From positions 62,001-126,000 of the forward strand of contig NZ_CP090177.1 of assembly GCF_042214795.1 (NCBI RefSeq): a stretch of DNA of 64,000 bases, read 5' to 3'. Origin of the DNA: Arcobacter iocasae. Lineage in GTDB: Bacteria; Campylobacterota; Campylobacteria; Campylobacterales; Arcobacteraceae. Both the position numbers and the translations under genes were made by a program. Under the pieces are notes generated by a model. It saw nothing but the letters and a program-made list of their open reading frames with translations, was not told the origin of the DNA and did no database searches. Each line of letters begins with the position of its first letter. The first letter of the stretch is position 1. Shown in pieces: positions 1 to 7,507 of this stretch.

Positions 1-472
1 CATCAATTAAATATGCAAAAAAACCAGTTTTTGAAGTATCATATTGATTTAAAGATTTAACCATAGAACCATCATAATCATAAACCATAGGAGTATCAGA
101 ATCTTTTGTTAATTCTTCTAATTTTCCAGGAATCGCCCATTTTTTGATAAACCATGGAGCAGCTGAAATATTTGCAACCATAACATATGGCATATCAATA
201 GTAAAGTATTTTTTCAAATCTTTAACAACAGATAAAGAATCATGATTACCAACAATAACTAAAGTCTTAATACCTTTTTTAAATATTGTACTTGAAGAAA
301 TAATATTTTCACTTCCAACAAGTTCAATATTTTTTGGTAGATTTTCTAAAGTTAATTTACTCTTTGTAACAACATTTGGATTAACATATTCTGGTTTTTC
401 AGCAGTAAAATAAATAAGTAATCCAAAACCTATTAAACCTAAAACTACAATTTTTAAAATATTTTTAAACAA
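1..472 (-). CDS. Exported or membrane-anchored protein of unknown function, 3' truncated by window edge
   Basis: This reading frame is open for 157 codons to the window edge, so the C-terminus is missing. The proposed start is TTG at 472, seven bases after an AAAGG ribosome binding site. The N-terminus has a few lysines, then a hydrophobic helix (about residues 4-23), so it is exported or anchored with most of the chain in the periplasm. The following part reads as alternating beta strands and helices (for example TLVIVGN, then PYVMVANISAAPWFIKKW), which loosely recalls a thioredoxin-like fold, but no CxxC is present in the visible part. A TATAAT-like box lies upstream at 512-517. Function not recognised. 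Confidence 0.6.
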   Translation of the reverse strand, partial: MFKNILKIVVLGLIGFGLLIYFTAEKPEYVNPNVVTKSKLTLENLPKNIELVGSENIISSSTIFKKGIKTLVIVGNHDSLSVVKDLKKYFTIDMPYVMVANISAAPWFIKKWAIPGKLEELTKDSDTPMVYDYDGSMVKSLNQYDTSKTGFFAYLID

Positions 473-539
473 TTTTTTTCCTTTAATAAAATTGTTAGAG
501 TTTAACTATTTATTATAAATATTAGATTAATAAAGATTA

Positions 540-1703
540 TCATTTTATTCTTCTAACCCATTTTTTAAATAATCTATCAACTGTAATTTCATCTTCTAAA
601 GTCTCATTATTTTTAATAAAATCTACAAGTTTTTTTGCTAAATAAGGAGATAAAACAAAACCTCTTCCACCTACTCCATTTAGTATAAAAAGGTTCTCAT
701 GTCTTATAAATCTTTCACTTTTCACAGGTGTTCCATTTTTTAAATATGGAAACATATTTAATGTTTCTTTAGAATCAATCAAACTTCCTACTAATGGAAA
801 ATAATCAAAGCTACTAGCTCTTGGCCCAAAGTAAGTTTTGAGTACTTTTACATCATCTAAAGCTCTTATATTATTAGCTTTACTTAATAGTTCTGAAGTA
901 TCATTTTTGTATAAGTTATTTGTATAACCAATATTGGCTAAATTAGATAATTCTGGATCTTGGAAAGCTTTATATTTTTTTTCAAGAGTATTGTCAAACC
1001 TATGATGTGTAGCACCAATTGATACTTTATAAGTTTTATTATCTAACTTTTCATGTGAAGTTGATATAGAACACTCTTTATGATAGTTAAAGTCTATACA
1101 AGTTGTAGTGGAAATATCAATTCTTTGTCCCCATACAGCTCTTATTTTTATATACTCTTCATCTATTAGCTCTATATCAGAACCAGTAGTTAAAATAAGG
1201 TTTTTTGCTTTTATTTCATCATTAATAATATAAAAATTATCTATTTTTTTTATATGTTTTACATTATAATTAAATATTTTATCAATATTATTTGTTATTT
1301 TTTTACACATATCATAAGAAAATACTTGTGAGCCTATTTTGAAAAAAAAGCCACCTTCTTTCTCTTCACATTCAAAATCAAAATGCTTTTTGTACTCTTC
1401 AAAGCTTAATCTATCTTCATCATCTTTTGGAACTCTTAAAACACCTTTTTGCACAATCAAATCTTCATCTAAATTTTTATAAAAATCAACTGCAAATTTT
1501 AAAGATGTAGTAACAAGTTCTTTAAATTTATTTGGTTTTCCAAGCAAAGGAGATAAAAATCCACCAGCTGCTCCTGAAGCAAATTGTGCAACATCATCAA
1601 ATCTATCTAATAAAAGAGTCTTCTCATCTTTTAAAAAATGTGCCACACAAGATCCTGCAATCCCTGCTCCAATAATTACATAATCATAATTTTTCATTGT
1701 CAT
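540..1703 (-). CDS. FAD-dependent oxidoreductase, MnmC oxidase-domain-like (DAO family)
   Basis: Predicted flavoprotein of 387 residues. An N-terminal FAD-binding GxGxxG motif (VIIGAGIAGS, residues 9-18) is followed by ASGAAGGFLSPLLGKP, which matches the 'ASG...(Y/S)PLL.K' signature of the C-terminal oxidase half of MnmC. In MnmC that half removes the carboxymethyl group from cmnm5s2U at the tRNA wobble position. A second FAD contact, ILNGVGGRGFVLSP, lies near the C-terminus. The N-terminal methyltransferase half of bifunctional MnmC is absent. The gene overlaps the upstream rhodanese gene by 20 bases, so the two are probably co-transcribed. The DAO family is broad, so a different amine substrate is possible. 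Confidence 0.75.
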   Translation of the reverse strand: MTMKNYDYVIIGAGIAGSCVAHFLKDEKTLLLDRFDDVAQFASGAAGGFLSPLLGKPNKFKELVTTSLKFAVDFYKNLDEDLIVQKGVLRVPKDDEDRLSFEEYKKHFDFECEEKEGGFFFKIGSQVFSYDMCKKITNNIDKIFNYNVKHIKKIDNFYIINDEIKAKNLILTTGSDIELIDEEYIKIRAVWGQRIDISTTTCIDFNYHKECSISTSHEKLDNKTYKVSIGATHHRFDNTLEKKYKAFQDPELSNLANIGYTNNLYKNDTSELLSKANNIRALDDVKVLKTYFGPRASSFDYFPLVGSLIDSKETLNMFPYLKNGTPVKSERFIRHENLFILNGVGGRGFVLSPYLAKKLVDFIKNNETLEDEITVDRLFKKWVRRIK

Positions 1704-2031
1704 CTTTTTTATTTAATAATTTAAAATTTGGTCTCCAATACCCTCTTCCCCCATGTAAACTTACACATCTAAAACCTGGTAATTTACTTTTATAAAACTC
1801 TAATCTACTCTTTGTAGTTTTACCAGTATCACAATAAAATACAAATACTGTTTTATCTTTTGGCATAAGTTTCATTTCATAAGGGTTATAAGTAATATAT
1901 TCAGCTCCAGTAATTGGTTTTAAAATTGTGTCTACTAAAATCACATTTATACCATCTTTTTGAAGTTGTTCTTTATTGTTTAAGTACTCTTCTTGAGTCC
2001 ATTCATCTTTTTCAAATATTTTATCATTCAT
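1684..2031 (-). CDS. Rhodanese-like domain protein
   Basis: A single rhodanese-like domain of 115 residues. The loop VFVFYCDTGKTTKSR carries the expected cysteine at the end of a beta strand, and LHGGRGYWR matches the conserved 'L.GG...W' end of rhodanese domains. Such proteins move sulfane sulfur as a cysteine persulfide. It is the first gene of a two-gene unit with the MnmC-like oxidase, so a role in the tRNA thiouridine sulfur relay is a plausible inference only. No Shine-Dalgarno sequence is visible before the ATG at 2031. A TATACT box at 2043-2048 lies so close that the transcript may have almost no leader. Confidence 0.75.
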   Translation of the reverse strand: MNDKIFEKDEWTQEEYLNNKEQLQKDGINVILVDTILKPITGAEYITYNPYEMKLMPKDKTVFVFYCDTGKTTKSRLEFYKSKLPGFRCVSLHGGRGYWRPNFKLLNKKDDNEKL

Positions 2032-2050
2032 ATGATGATTTTAGTATATA

Positions 2051-2090
2051 TTTACTTTTTTAGCAATTAATTTACTTTTTTGCTATTAAT
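2051..2090. repeat. Imperfect tandem repeat of a 20-base unit
   Basis: The 20-mers at 2051-2070 and 2071-2090 both begin TTTACTTTTTT and continue AGCAATTAA or GCTATTAAT. They lie between the divergent rhodanese and cbpA genes and may be spacer duplication or a regulatory site. Confidence 0.5.
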
Positions 2091-2098
2091 TATTTCAA

Positions 2099-2132
2099 CT
2101 TGATTGACTACGACTCAAGTTTGTGATATAAT
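2099..2132 (+). promoter_or_regulatory. HAIR operator (HspR site) plus extended -10 promoter of cbpA-hspR
   Basis: CTTGATT at 2099-2105, seven bases, then ACTCAAG at 2113-2119 matches the HAIR consensus CTTGAGT-N7-ACTCAAG with one mismatch. An extended -10 box (TGA before TATAAT, 2124-2132) begins five bases downstream, so the operator covers the -35 position. HspR is encoded in the transcribed unit, which implies autorepression as known for Helicobacter and Campylobacter HspR. Confidence 0.85.
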
Positions 2133-2164
2133 TAGAATAAAAATTAATATTATATGGAGTTTTA

Positions 2165-3043
2165 ATGGCAAAAAGTTTATATGAAACTTTAGAGGTGAGT
2201 GATAGTGCCTCAAGTGATGAAATAAAAAAAGCATACAGAAAATTAGCAAGAAAATATCACCCTGATGTAAACAAAGATAAAGATGCAGAAGAAAAATTTA
2301 AAGAAATTAATGCAGCTTATGAAGTTTTATCAGATAAAGAGAAGAAACAACAGTATGACCAACATGGTGATTCTATGTTTGGTGGACAAAATTTCCATGA
2401 CTTTGCAAGAGGTCAAGGTGGAAATGTCGACTTAGATGAGATTTTAAGACAAATGTTTGGTGGCTCTGGTGGCTTTGGAGGAAGTGGTTTTGGAAACCAA
2501 GGATTTGGAGGACAAGGTTTTGGTGGTTATAATGAGCCTGATTTAGATATGAGTGCTCAAATTACTATTGCCTTTGATATATCTATTCTTGGAGGGAAAC
2601 AACAAGTATCTTTCAATAATGAATCATTTGACATCAAAATACCAGAAGGTATTAGAGATGGACAAAAAATAAGAGCAAAAGGTAAAGGAAAATCATATAA
2701 TGGCAAAAGAGGTGATTTAATCATAAAAATCAATGTAGCTCCTAGTCCTGAGTATACTCTTGAAGCAGATACCTTAACAAAATATTTTAATATACCTTTA
2801 AAAACAGCTCTTTTTGGTGGAAAAATAGAGATAAAAACAGTACATAAAACTATAACTTTAAAAGTTCCAGAAAATACTAAACAATACCAAAGATTTAGAG
2901 TAAAAGAACTAGGAATTCTAAATAGAAAAACTGGAACAAAAGGTGATTTATATTTAAAAGCAAATATTGTTTTACCAAAAGTTGAAGATTTAGATGAAAA
3001 TTTAATTAATTTATTAAAAGAGAAATTACCAGAAACTATTTAA
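2165..3043 (+). CDS. cbpA: DnaJ-class co-chaperone, CbpA type (no zinc finger)
   Basis: Cytoplasmic J-domain co-chaperone of 292 residues that stimulates the ATPase of DnaK. The N-terminal J domain (residues 4-68) contains the HPD tripeptide in RKYHPDVN. A Gly/Phe-rich linker follows (residues 80-125, repeated GFGG/GQGFG). The rest is the double beta-barrel substrate-binding domain (from about 130), with the usual GDLIIKINV and TKGDLYLKANIVLP segments. The four CxxCxGxG zinc motifs of canonical DnaJ are absent, which is typical of CbpA. It is preceded by the HAIR promoter and followed after 11 bases by hspR. The start ATG has a GGAG site eight bases upstream. Confidence 0.93.
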   Translation: MAKSLYETLEVSDSASSDEIKKAYRKLARKYHPDVNKDKDAEEKFKEINAAYEVLSDKEKKQQYDQHGDSMFGGQNFHDFARGQGGNVDLDEILRQMFGGSGGFGGSGFGNQGFGGQGFGGYNEPDLDMSAQITIAFDISILGGKQQVSFNNESFDIKIPEGIRDGQKIRAKGKGKSYNGKRGDLIIKINVAPSPEYTLEADTLTKYFNIPLKTALFGGKIEIKTVHKTITLKVPENTKQYQRFRVKELGILNRKTGTKGDLYLKANIVLPKVEDLDENLINLLKEKLPETI

Positions 3044-3054
3044 AAGAGGATATT

Positions 3055-3435
3055 ATGGAAACAAACTCATACACAGAACCTGTATATTTAATCTCAGTTG
3101 TTGCACAGATTCTAGAAATCCATCCACAAACTTTAAGACAATATGAAAGAGAGGGTTTAATAACCCCCTCTAGAACAAATGGTAAAATTCGTTTGTATTC
3201 CCAAAAAGATATTGACCATATAAAATATGTATTAAGACTTACTAGAGAATTAGGAATAAATCTTGCTGGAGTTGATTTAATACTTCAGTTAAATACAAAA
3301 ATAAAAAATTTAGAAGAAGATGTTCAAAAATATAAAACACAATTAAAACAAATAGATAAATTTGGAGTTGTACCCTCATCAAAAGCTTTAGTTATTAAAA
3401 AAAGCTCTTATGATATAGTAATTTTTGAAGAGTAG
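3055..3435 (+). CDS. hspR: Heat-shock transcriptional repressor HspR (MerR family)
   Basis: DNA-binding repressor of chaperone genes, 126 residues. The N-terminal winged helix (residues 10-75) shows the MerR-type pattern: LEIHPQTLRQYEREGLI, then RLYSQKDIDHI and LTRELGINLAGV, a signature typical of HspR. A coiled-coil dimerisation segment follows (residues 82-108), then a short tail. It is co-transcribed with cbpA (gap 11 bases, RBS AAGAGG) behind a HAIR operator, so its product very probably represses its own operon. In relatives it also represses dnaK and groE operons, which are not in this window. The stop codon lies inside a hairpin shared with ftsZ. Confidence 0.93.
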   Translation: METNSYTEPVYLISVVAQILEIHPQTLRQYEREGLITPSRTNGKIRLYSQKDIDHIKYVLRLTRELGINLAGVDLILQLNTKIKNLEEDVQKYKTQLKQIDKFGVVPSSKALVIKKSSYDIVIFEE

Positions 3436-3451
3436 AAACTTTTTCTACTCT
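3429..3451. terminator. Hairpin spanning the stop codons of convergent hspR and ftsZ
   Basis: Perfect 10-bp stem (3429-3438 pairing with 3442-3451) with a CTT loop. It contains the stop codons of both converging genes. No long T-run follows on either strand, so termination efficiency is uncertain. Confidence 0.55.
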
Positions 3452-4581
3452 GATAAGTGATATTGAACTACATAGTCTCTCATTAATGGTGGTACATCTA
3501 AATAATTATCTTTATCTGTAATTATATTTTGTTTAGCTCCATCTGAAGGCTCTTGTTCTTGTTTTTTAGGTTCTGGTTTAGACTCAAATCCAGTAGCAAC
3601 TATAGTAATTTTTACTTCATCTTTTTGTAAAGAATCATCTGAGGTTGTACCAAAAATAATCTCTGCATTTGAATCAATAGTTTCATGTATTTTTTCCATA
3701 ACATTATTAATAGCAAACATAGAAATCTGTGGATGAATATTAAAGTGGATTAGGATACCTTTTGCACCACTTAAAGACATCTTATCAAGTAAAGGAGAGT
3801 TTGTAGCAGCATCTAAGGCTTTAATAGCTGCATCTTCACCTTTTGCTCGCCCTATTCCCATAAGAGCCATACCTTTATGTTGCATAATAGTTCTTACATC
3901 GGCAAAGTCAGTATTAATATCGCTATTCCCTGGATTTAAAATAACTTCACTCATACCATTTACTGCTTGGTATAAAATATTATCAATGATTTTAAAAGCA
4001 TCTTTCATACCGATATCTTTATCAACGATATCAAGAAGTCTATCATTTGGCACTACAATTATAGAATCACTTACTTTTTTTATCTCTTCAAGACCAAGAT
4101 TTGCCAATCCAGCTCTTTTTTTACCTTCCCAAGTAAAAGGCTTAGTTACAACAGAAACAGTTAAAGCACCTATTTCTTTAGCTGCTTTTGCAATAATAGC
4201 AGCAGCCCCTGTTCCTGTACCACCTCCTAGACCAGCTGCTATAAAAACAATATCAGCACCAGTTAAAGTACTTTTTATCTCTTCATAACTTTCAATTGCT
4301 GAATCTCTACCAACTTCTGGTTTCATTCCAGCACCTAGACCTTTAGTTAGCTTTGCACCTAATTGTATTTTTTTAGGAGCTCTTGAGATATTTAAAACTT
4401 GTAAATCTGTATTAGCTGAGATTAAGTCGATTCTTCGAGTACCCTCTTGAATCATGTGATTGACCATGTTACAGCCACCACCACCAACTCCAACAACGGT
4501 GATTTTTGCTACATTATCTGACAAAGTTTTGTTTGGCATTTCTACTGTTATATCGTCCACTCTAAATAATCCATTATCCAT
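3445..4581 (-). CDS. ftsZ: Cell division GTPase FtsZ
   Basis: Tubulin-like GTPase that polymerises into the division ring. It has the N-terminal GVGGGGCNMVNHM loop, the tubulin signature GGGTGTGAAA (about residue 105), and the T7 catalytic loop region NTDFADVRTIM. A variable linker rich in E, K, P and Q precedes the conserved C-terminal peptide DVPPLMRDY, which is followed by a short extra tail. I chose ATG at 4581, which shares a base with the ftsA stop (TAATG) and has GGAG eight bases upstream. A GTG three codons earlier (4590) is also in frame. Expected length is about 378 residues. Confidence 0.96.
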   Translation of the reverse strand: MDNGLFRVDDITVEMPNKTLSDNVAKITVVGVGGGGCNMVNHMIQEGTRRIDLISANTDLQVLNISRAPKKIQLGAKLTKGLGAGMKPEVGRDSAIESYEEIKSTLTGADIVFIAAGLGGGTGTGAAAIIAKAAKEIGALTVSVVTKPFTWEGKKRAGLANLGLEEIKKVSDSIIVVPNDRLLDIVDKDIGMKDAFKIIDNILYQAVNGMSEVILNPGNSDINTDFADVRTIMQHKGMALMGIGRAKGEDAAIKALDAATNSPLLDKMSLSGAKGILIHFNIHPQISMFAINNVMEKIHETIDSNAEIIFGTTSDDSLQKDEVKITIVATGFESKPEPKKQEQEPSDGAKQNIITDKDNYLDVPPLMRDYVVQYHLSE

Positions 4582-5969
4582 TAAAACCACTCCGAAACTT
4601 TATTCCAAAATCTAGCCATACCTTTACCTTTGTTTGTTTTCGATATTTTAGGTAATTGAGTAGGATCTTCAGTTTTAAGTTTTATATCTACATTTGACTT
4701 GTTTCCAGGCTGTCTAACATCTCTTTGTATTTCCCTTGCCTCTTCTTTTGGAATGGCTTTTTTCTCTATTATTTTTCTTCTAAGTTTTTTATTTGAGTCT
4801 AACTCAAAATTTCTATTTTTATCTAAAGAATAAAAAAGAAGTCCCACAATTGTAGCCATAGCTGAATCATCAAAATTCATATAACCATTTTTGATATTTT
4901 TAGGATTTGCCACTTTTACAGGTTGGTTTTCAAAAACTAAAGTTGCTAATTCTCTAATACCTTTTAGCTTACTCATCCCACCTGTTATAACTATCCCTGC
5001 ATCTAAATTATCAGCAATTCCACTTCTACTTAATTTTTGTTTTACAAGGATTAAAGTCTCTTCAACTCTTGCATGAATTATATTTCTAATATCAACCAAT
5101 GAGATTTCTTCAGTTACTTGTTCATCCCCAATTCTTGGGATTTTTATCTTTTTAATAGCTAATTGGTCATCTTCACTATTATTTGAAAGTAAGCTTCCAT
5201 ATTTTATTTTTATCAGCTCTGCTGCATTATGAGGAGTATGAAGCATCACTGATAAATCATTTGTAATATGATTTGAACCAACTGGTATAAAATCAGTATA
5301 TAAAATAGAACTACCTTTATAACAAACAAATTCGGTAGTTGTACTTCCAATATTTATTACTAAGCTTCCAAATTTATTTTGTTGTTCATCTAAAACTGAA
5401 ATTGCAGTTGCATATCCATTTAAAACGAAGTTTGTAATTTCTATATTTGATTCTTTAAAAGCTGATTTTAGATTAGTTAAAGCAGTTCTTTTTGCAGTTA
5501 CAATATAAACTGATACTTCAAGTCTTGCTCCATTCATATTTAAAGGATTATCAACATCTGCTGAATCATCTACTTTAAAAAATATTGGGAGAACATGTAC
5601 CACTTCATATTCAGGCACGATAGTTGCATTATATAAAGCCATTTGCATAACTTGATTTATCTCATGTTCAGTGATTATTCCATTCGGAACATTTACACTT
5701 CCCATACTTCTTATACCTTTAGTATAAGAACCAGATATTGCAACTACTGTTGACTCAATAGGCTCAGAGGTACTTCTTCTTGCTTTTAGTACAGCATTTT
5801 GTATAGATTTTGAGGCTAACTCAATATTTGTAATAAGCCCCTTATTTATTCCATCACTCGCTTCAATTCCTGTACCTAAGATATTAATTTTATAGTCTAA
5901 ATCGTTTTTAGCAATAATTGCCGTAACATCAGTAGATCCAATATCTATTGCGAGAAGAGTGCTACCCAA
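4581..5969 (-). CDS. ftsA: Cell division actin homologue FtsA
   Basis: Actin-fold ATPase that tethers FtsZ to the membrane and recruits later division proteins. The N-terminal phosphate-1 motif is LLAIDIGSTDVTAII. The SHS2 (1C) domain lies at about residues 85-165, and the second phosphate loop region reads VINIGSTTTEF. The adenosine motif VITGGMSKLKGI is at about residue 325. The last residues (MARFWNKVSEWF) form the amphipathic membrane-targeting helix. The start is TTG at 5969 with an AAAGGAG site, three bases after the stop of the PpiD-like gene, and the end overlaps ftsZ by one base. At 462 residues it is slightly long because of a charged linker before the helix. Confidence 0.95.
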   Translation of the reverse strand: MGSTLLAIDIGSTDVTAIIAKNDLDYKINILGTGIEASDGINKGLITNIELASKSIQNAVLKARRSTSEPIESTVVAISGSYTKGIRSMGSVNVPNGIITEHEINQVMQMALYNATIVPEYEVVHVLPIFFKVDDSADVDNPLNMNGARLEVSVYIVTAKRTALTNLKSAFKESNIEITNFVLNGYATAISVLDEQQNKFGSLVINIGSTTTEFVCYKGSSILYTDFIPVGSNHITNDLSVMLHTPHNAAELIKIKYGSLLSNNSEDDQLAIKKIKIPRIGDEQVTEEISLVDIRNIIHARVEETLILVKQKLSRSGIADNLDAGIVITGGMSKLKGIRELATLVFENQPVKVANPKNIKNGYMNFDDSAMATIVGLLFYSLDKNRNFELDSNKKLRRKIIEKKAIPKEEAREIQRDVRQPGNKSNVDIKLKTEDPTQLPKISKTNKGKGMARFWNKVSEWF

Positions 5970-5972
5970 TTT

Positions 5973-7439
5973 CTACTCCTTTGAATCTGAAGAAGAGATA
6001 ACTTCATATTTACTTTTAAGATTATTTATCAAATTATTCATTAACTCTGTTCTTTCTAATTTTGATAAAATATCATTTACAGATGAGTTTTCTTCTTTTG
6101 TTATATTATCAGCTAGTTTACTTGAATTTACTTTATAAACTACTACTTTACCACCTACTTCAATTTTTCCTTCTTTTTCAGAAGATGTAAAAAGTTTATT
6201 TAAAAAAGTATAAGCTTCATTACTATTTAAACCTTTGATTTTATTAATTGATGCTCTATTAACAAACCCTAAGTCTTCACCTGTGAAGTTTTTTAATTCA
6301 TTTGCTACTAAAACTTTCATCTTATCAGTTCTTTTGATATCTAAATAATCAGCTTTTACCATATCTTTTGATAATTCATAAGAAAGAGGTTTTGGATCAT
6401 TTTTCTTGATTACTTTTACAATTGTAAAACCATCTTTATCTTCAAAAGGTTTTAAAACAACACCTAGTTTTGAAGTTTTGATTTCATTTATATTTTCAGC
6501 AGAAAAAGGTAATTTATCTTCATAAATTGTTTTAGTTTCATCAAATTTGATTTCATCTTTTTTAAGAGCTAAGTATTTTTTTAAAGCATCTTTTTTTGAT
6601 TCTTTTAAACTAATTACTTTTATCATATCATCTTTTGCTTCATCAAAAGTTTTTAATTTTCCATCTTCTTTTTTATAATCCGTTTTAAATTTAGCATAAT
6701 GCTCTTTTAATTCATCTTCACTTGGAGTAATAATTTTTAATGGTAATTTAGAAATTTCTAAATCATAAGAGTCTGTTGACAAATATTTTATTTTATTTAT
6801 TGCCCAATACTCTTTTAACTTTTCTTCTGTTACATCAATATTGATTGATTTAGGATCTAATATTTTAATAGATACATCATCTTGTGCAAATAATAGTTTT
6901 GCTAAATTATTTACTTCATTAGCTGTTGGAGTAAAGTCTAATAATGATTCAACTTTTTGTAAAAGTAAATCTCTTTTTAAAGATTTTTCATAAGCAACAG
7001 GTGTAGTACCATTTTGAGATAAAACTTTTACATAAAGTTCTTTATCAAATTTTCCATCTTTAATAAATGAAGGCATTTGAACTAACTCTTTTGCAATATC
7101 TTTGTCAGTTACTAATAAACCTAAATCATCAGCATAAGATAAAATAAGATTTTTTTGAATAGCTAAACTTAAAGCAGCATCTGGAAGACCAATTTTTTTT
7201 GCCATCTCTTGATTAAATTTATTTCCATAAACTTGTGAATACTGTCTATACAAAGAAGAATATTCTCTTTGATACTCATCAACACTTATCTTTCTATCAC
7301 CTACAACTGCTACAGAACCAGAAGAACTTCCATATTGATAACTTCCCCAACCAACGAAACCAGCGCCCACAAACGCTATCACACTTATCCAAATTGTAAT
7401 TACTAACCACTTTTTATGTCTTTGCATCCAAGTTAACAT
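5973..7439 (-). CDS. ppiD: PpiD/SurA-type periplasmic chaperone, membrane anchored
   Basis: Predicted inner-membrane-anchored periplasmic folding factor of 488 residues. A short cytoplasmic N-terminus (MQRHKKW) precedes one membrane helix (residues 10-30). A SurA_N-like helical region follows, starting with VGDRKISVDEYQREYSSLYRQY, the hallmark of PpiD proteins. The central part (about residues 210-360) is in the position of the PPIase domain but is divergent, so isomerase activity is doubtful. It is the first gene of a unit with ftsA and ftsZ, separated by 3 bases, which suggests coupling of outer-membrane or secreted protein folding with division-gene expression. The name is by family resemblance. 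Confidence 0.8.
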   Translation of the reverse strand: MLTWMQRHKKWLVITIWISVIAFVGAGFVGWGSYQYGSSSGSVAVVGDRKISVDEYQREYSSLYRQYSQVYGNKFNQEMAKKIGLPDAALSLAIQKNLILSYADDLGLLVTDKDIAKELVQMPSFIKDGKFDKELYVKVLSQNGTTPVAYEKSLKRDLLLQKVESLLDFTPTANEVNNLAKLLFAQDDVSIKILDPKSINIDVTEEKLKEYWAINKIKYLSTDSYDLEISKLPLKIITPSEDELKEHYAKFKTDYKKEDGKLKTFDEAKDDMIKVISLKESKKDALKKYLALKKDEIKFDETKTIYEDKLPFSAENINEIKTSKLGVVLKPFEDKDGFTIVKVIKKNDPKPLSYELSKDMVKADYLDIKRTDKMKVLVANELKNFTGEDLGFVNRASINKIKGLNSNEAYTFLNKLFTSSEKEGKIEVGGKVVVYKVNSSKLADNITKEENSSVNDILSKLERTELMNNLINNLKSKYEVISSSDSKE

Positions 7440-7507
7440 TCTATTAAAATCCTCGATAAAATTTTAGATATATTACTCAAATGTAGCTTTTGAAAATGTT
7501 AAACCAC

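Noticed and set aside
3986..4288. Open frames on the strand opposite to ftsZ and to many other genes (for example 24807-25079, 17429-17620).
   Set aside because: They lie inside strongly supported genes, lack ribosome binding sites and protein-like composition, and are shadows of the real coding strand.
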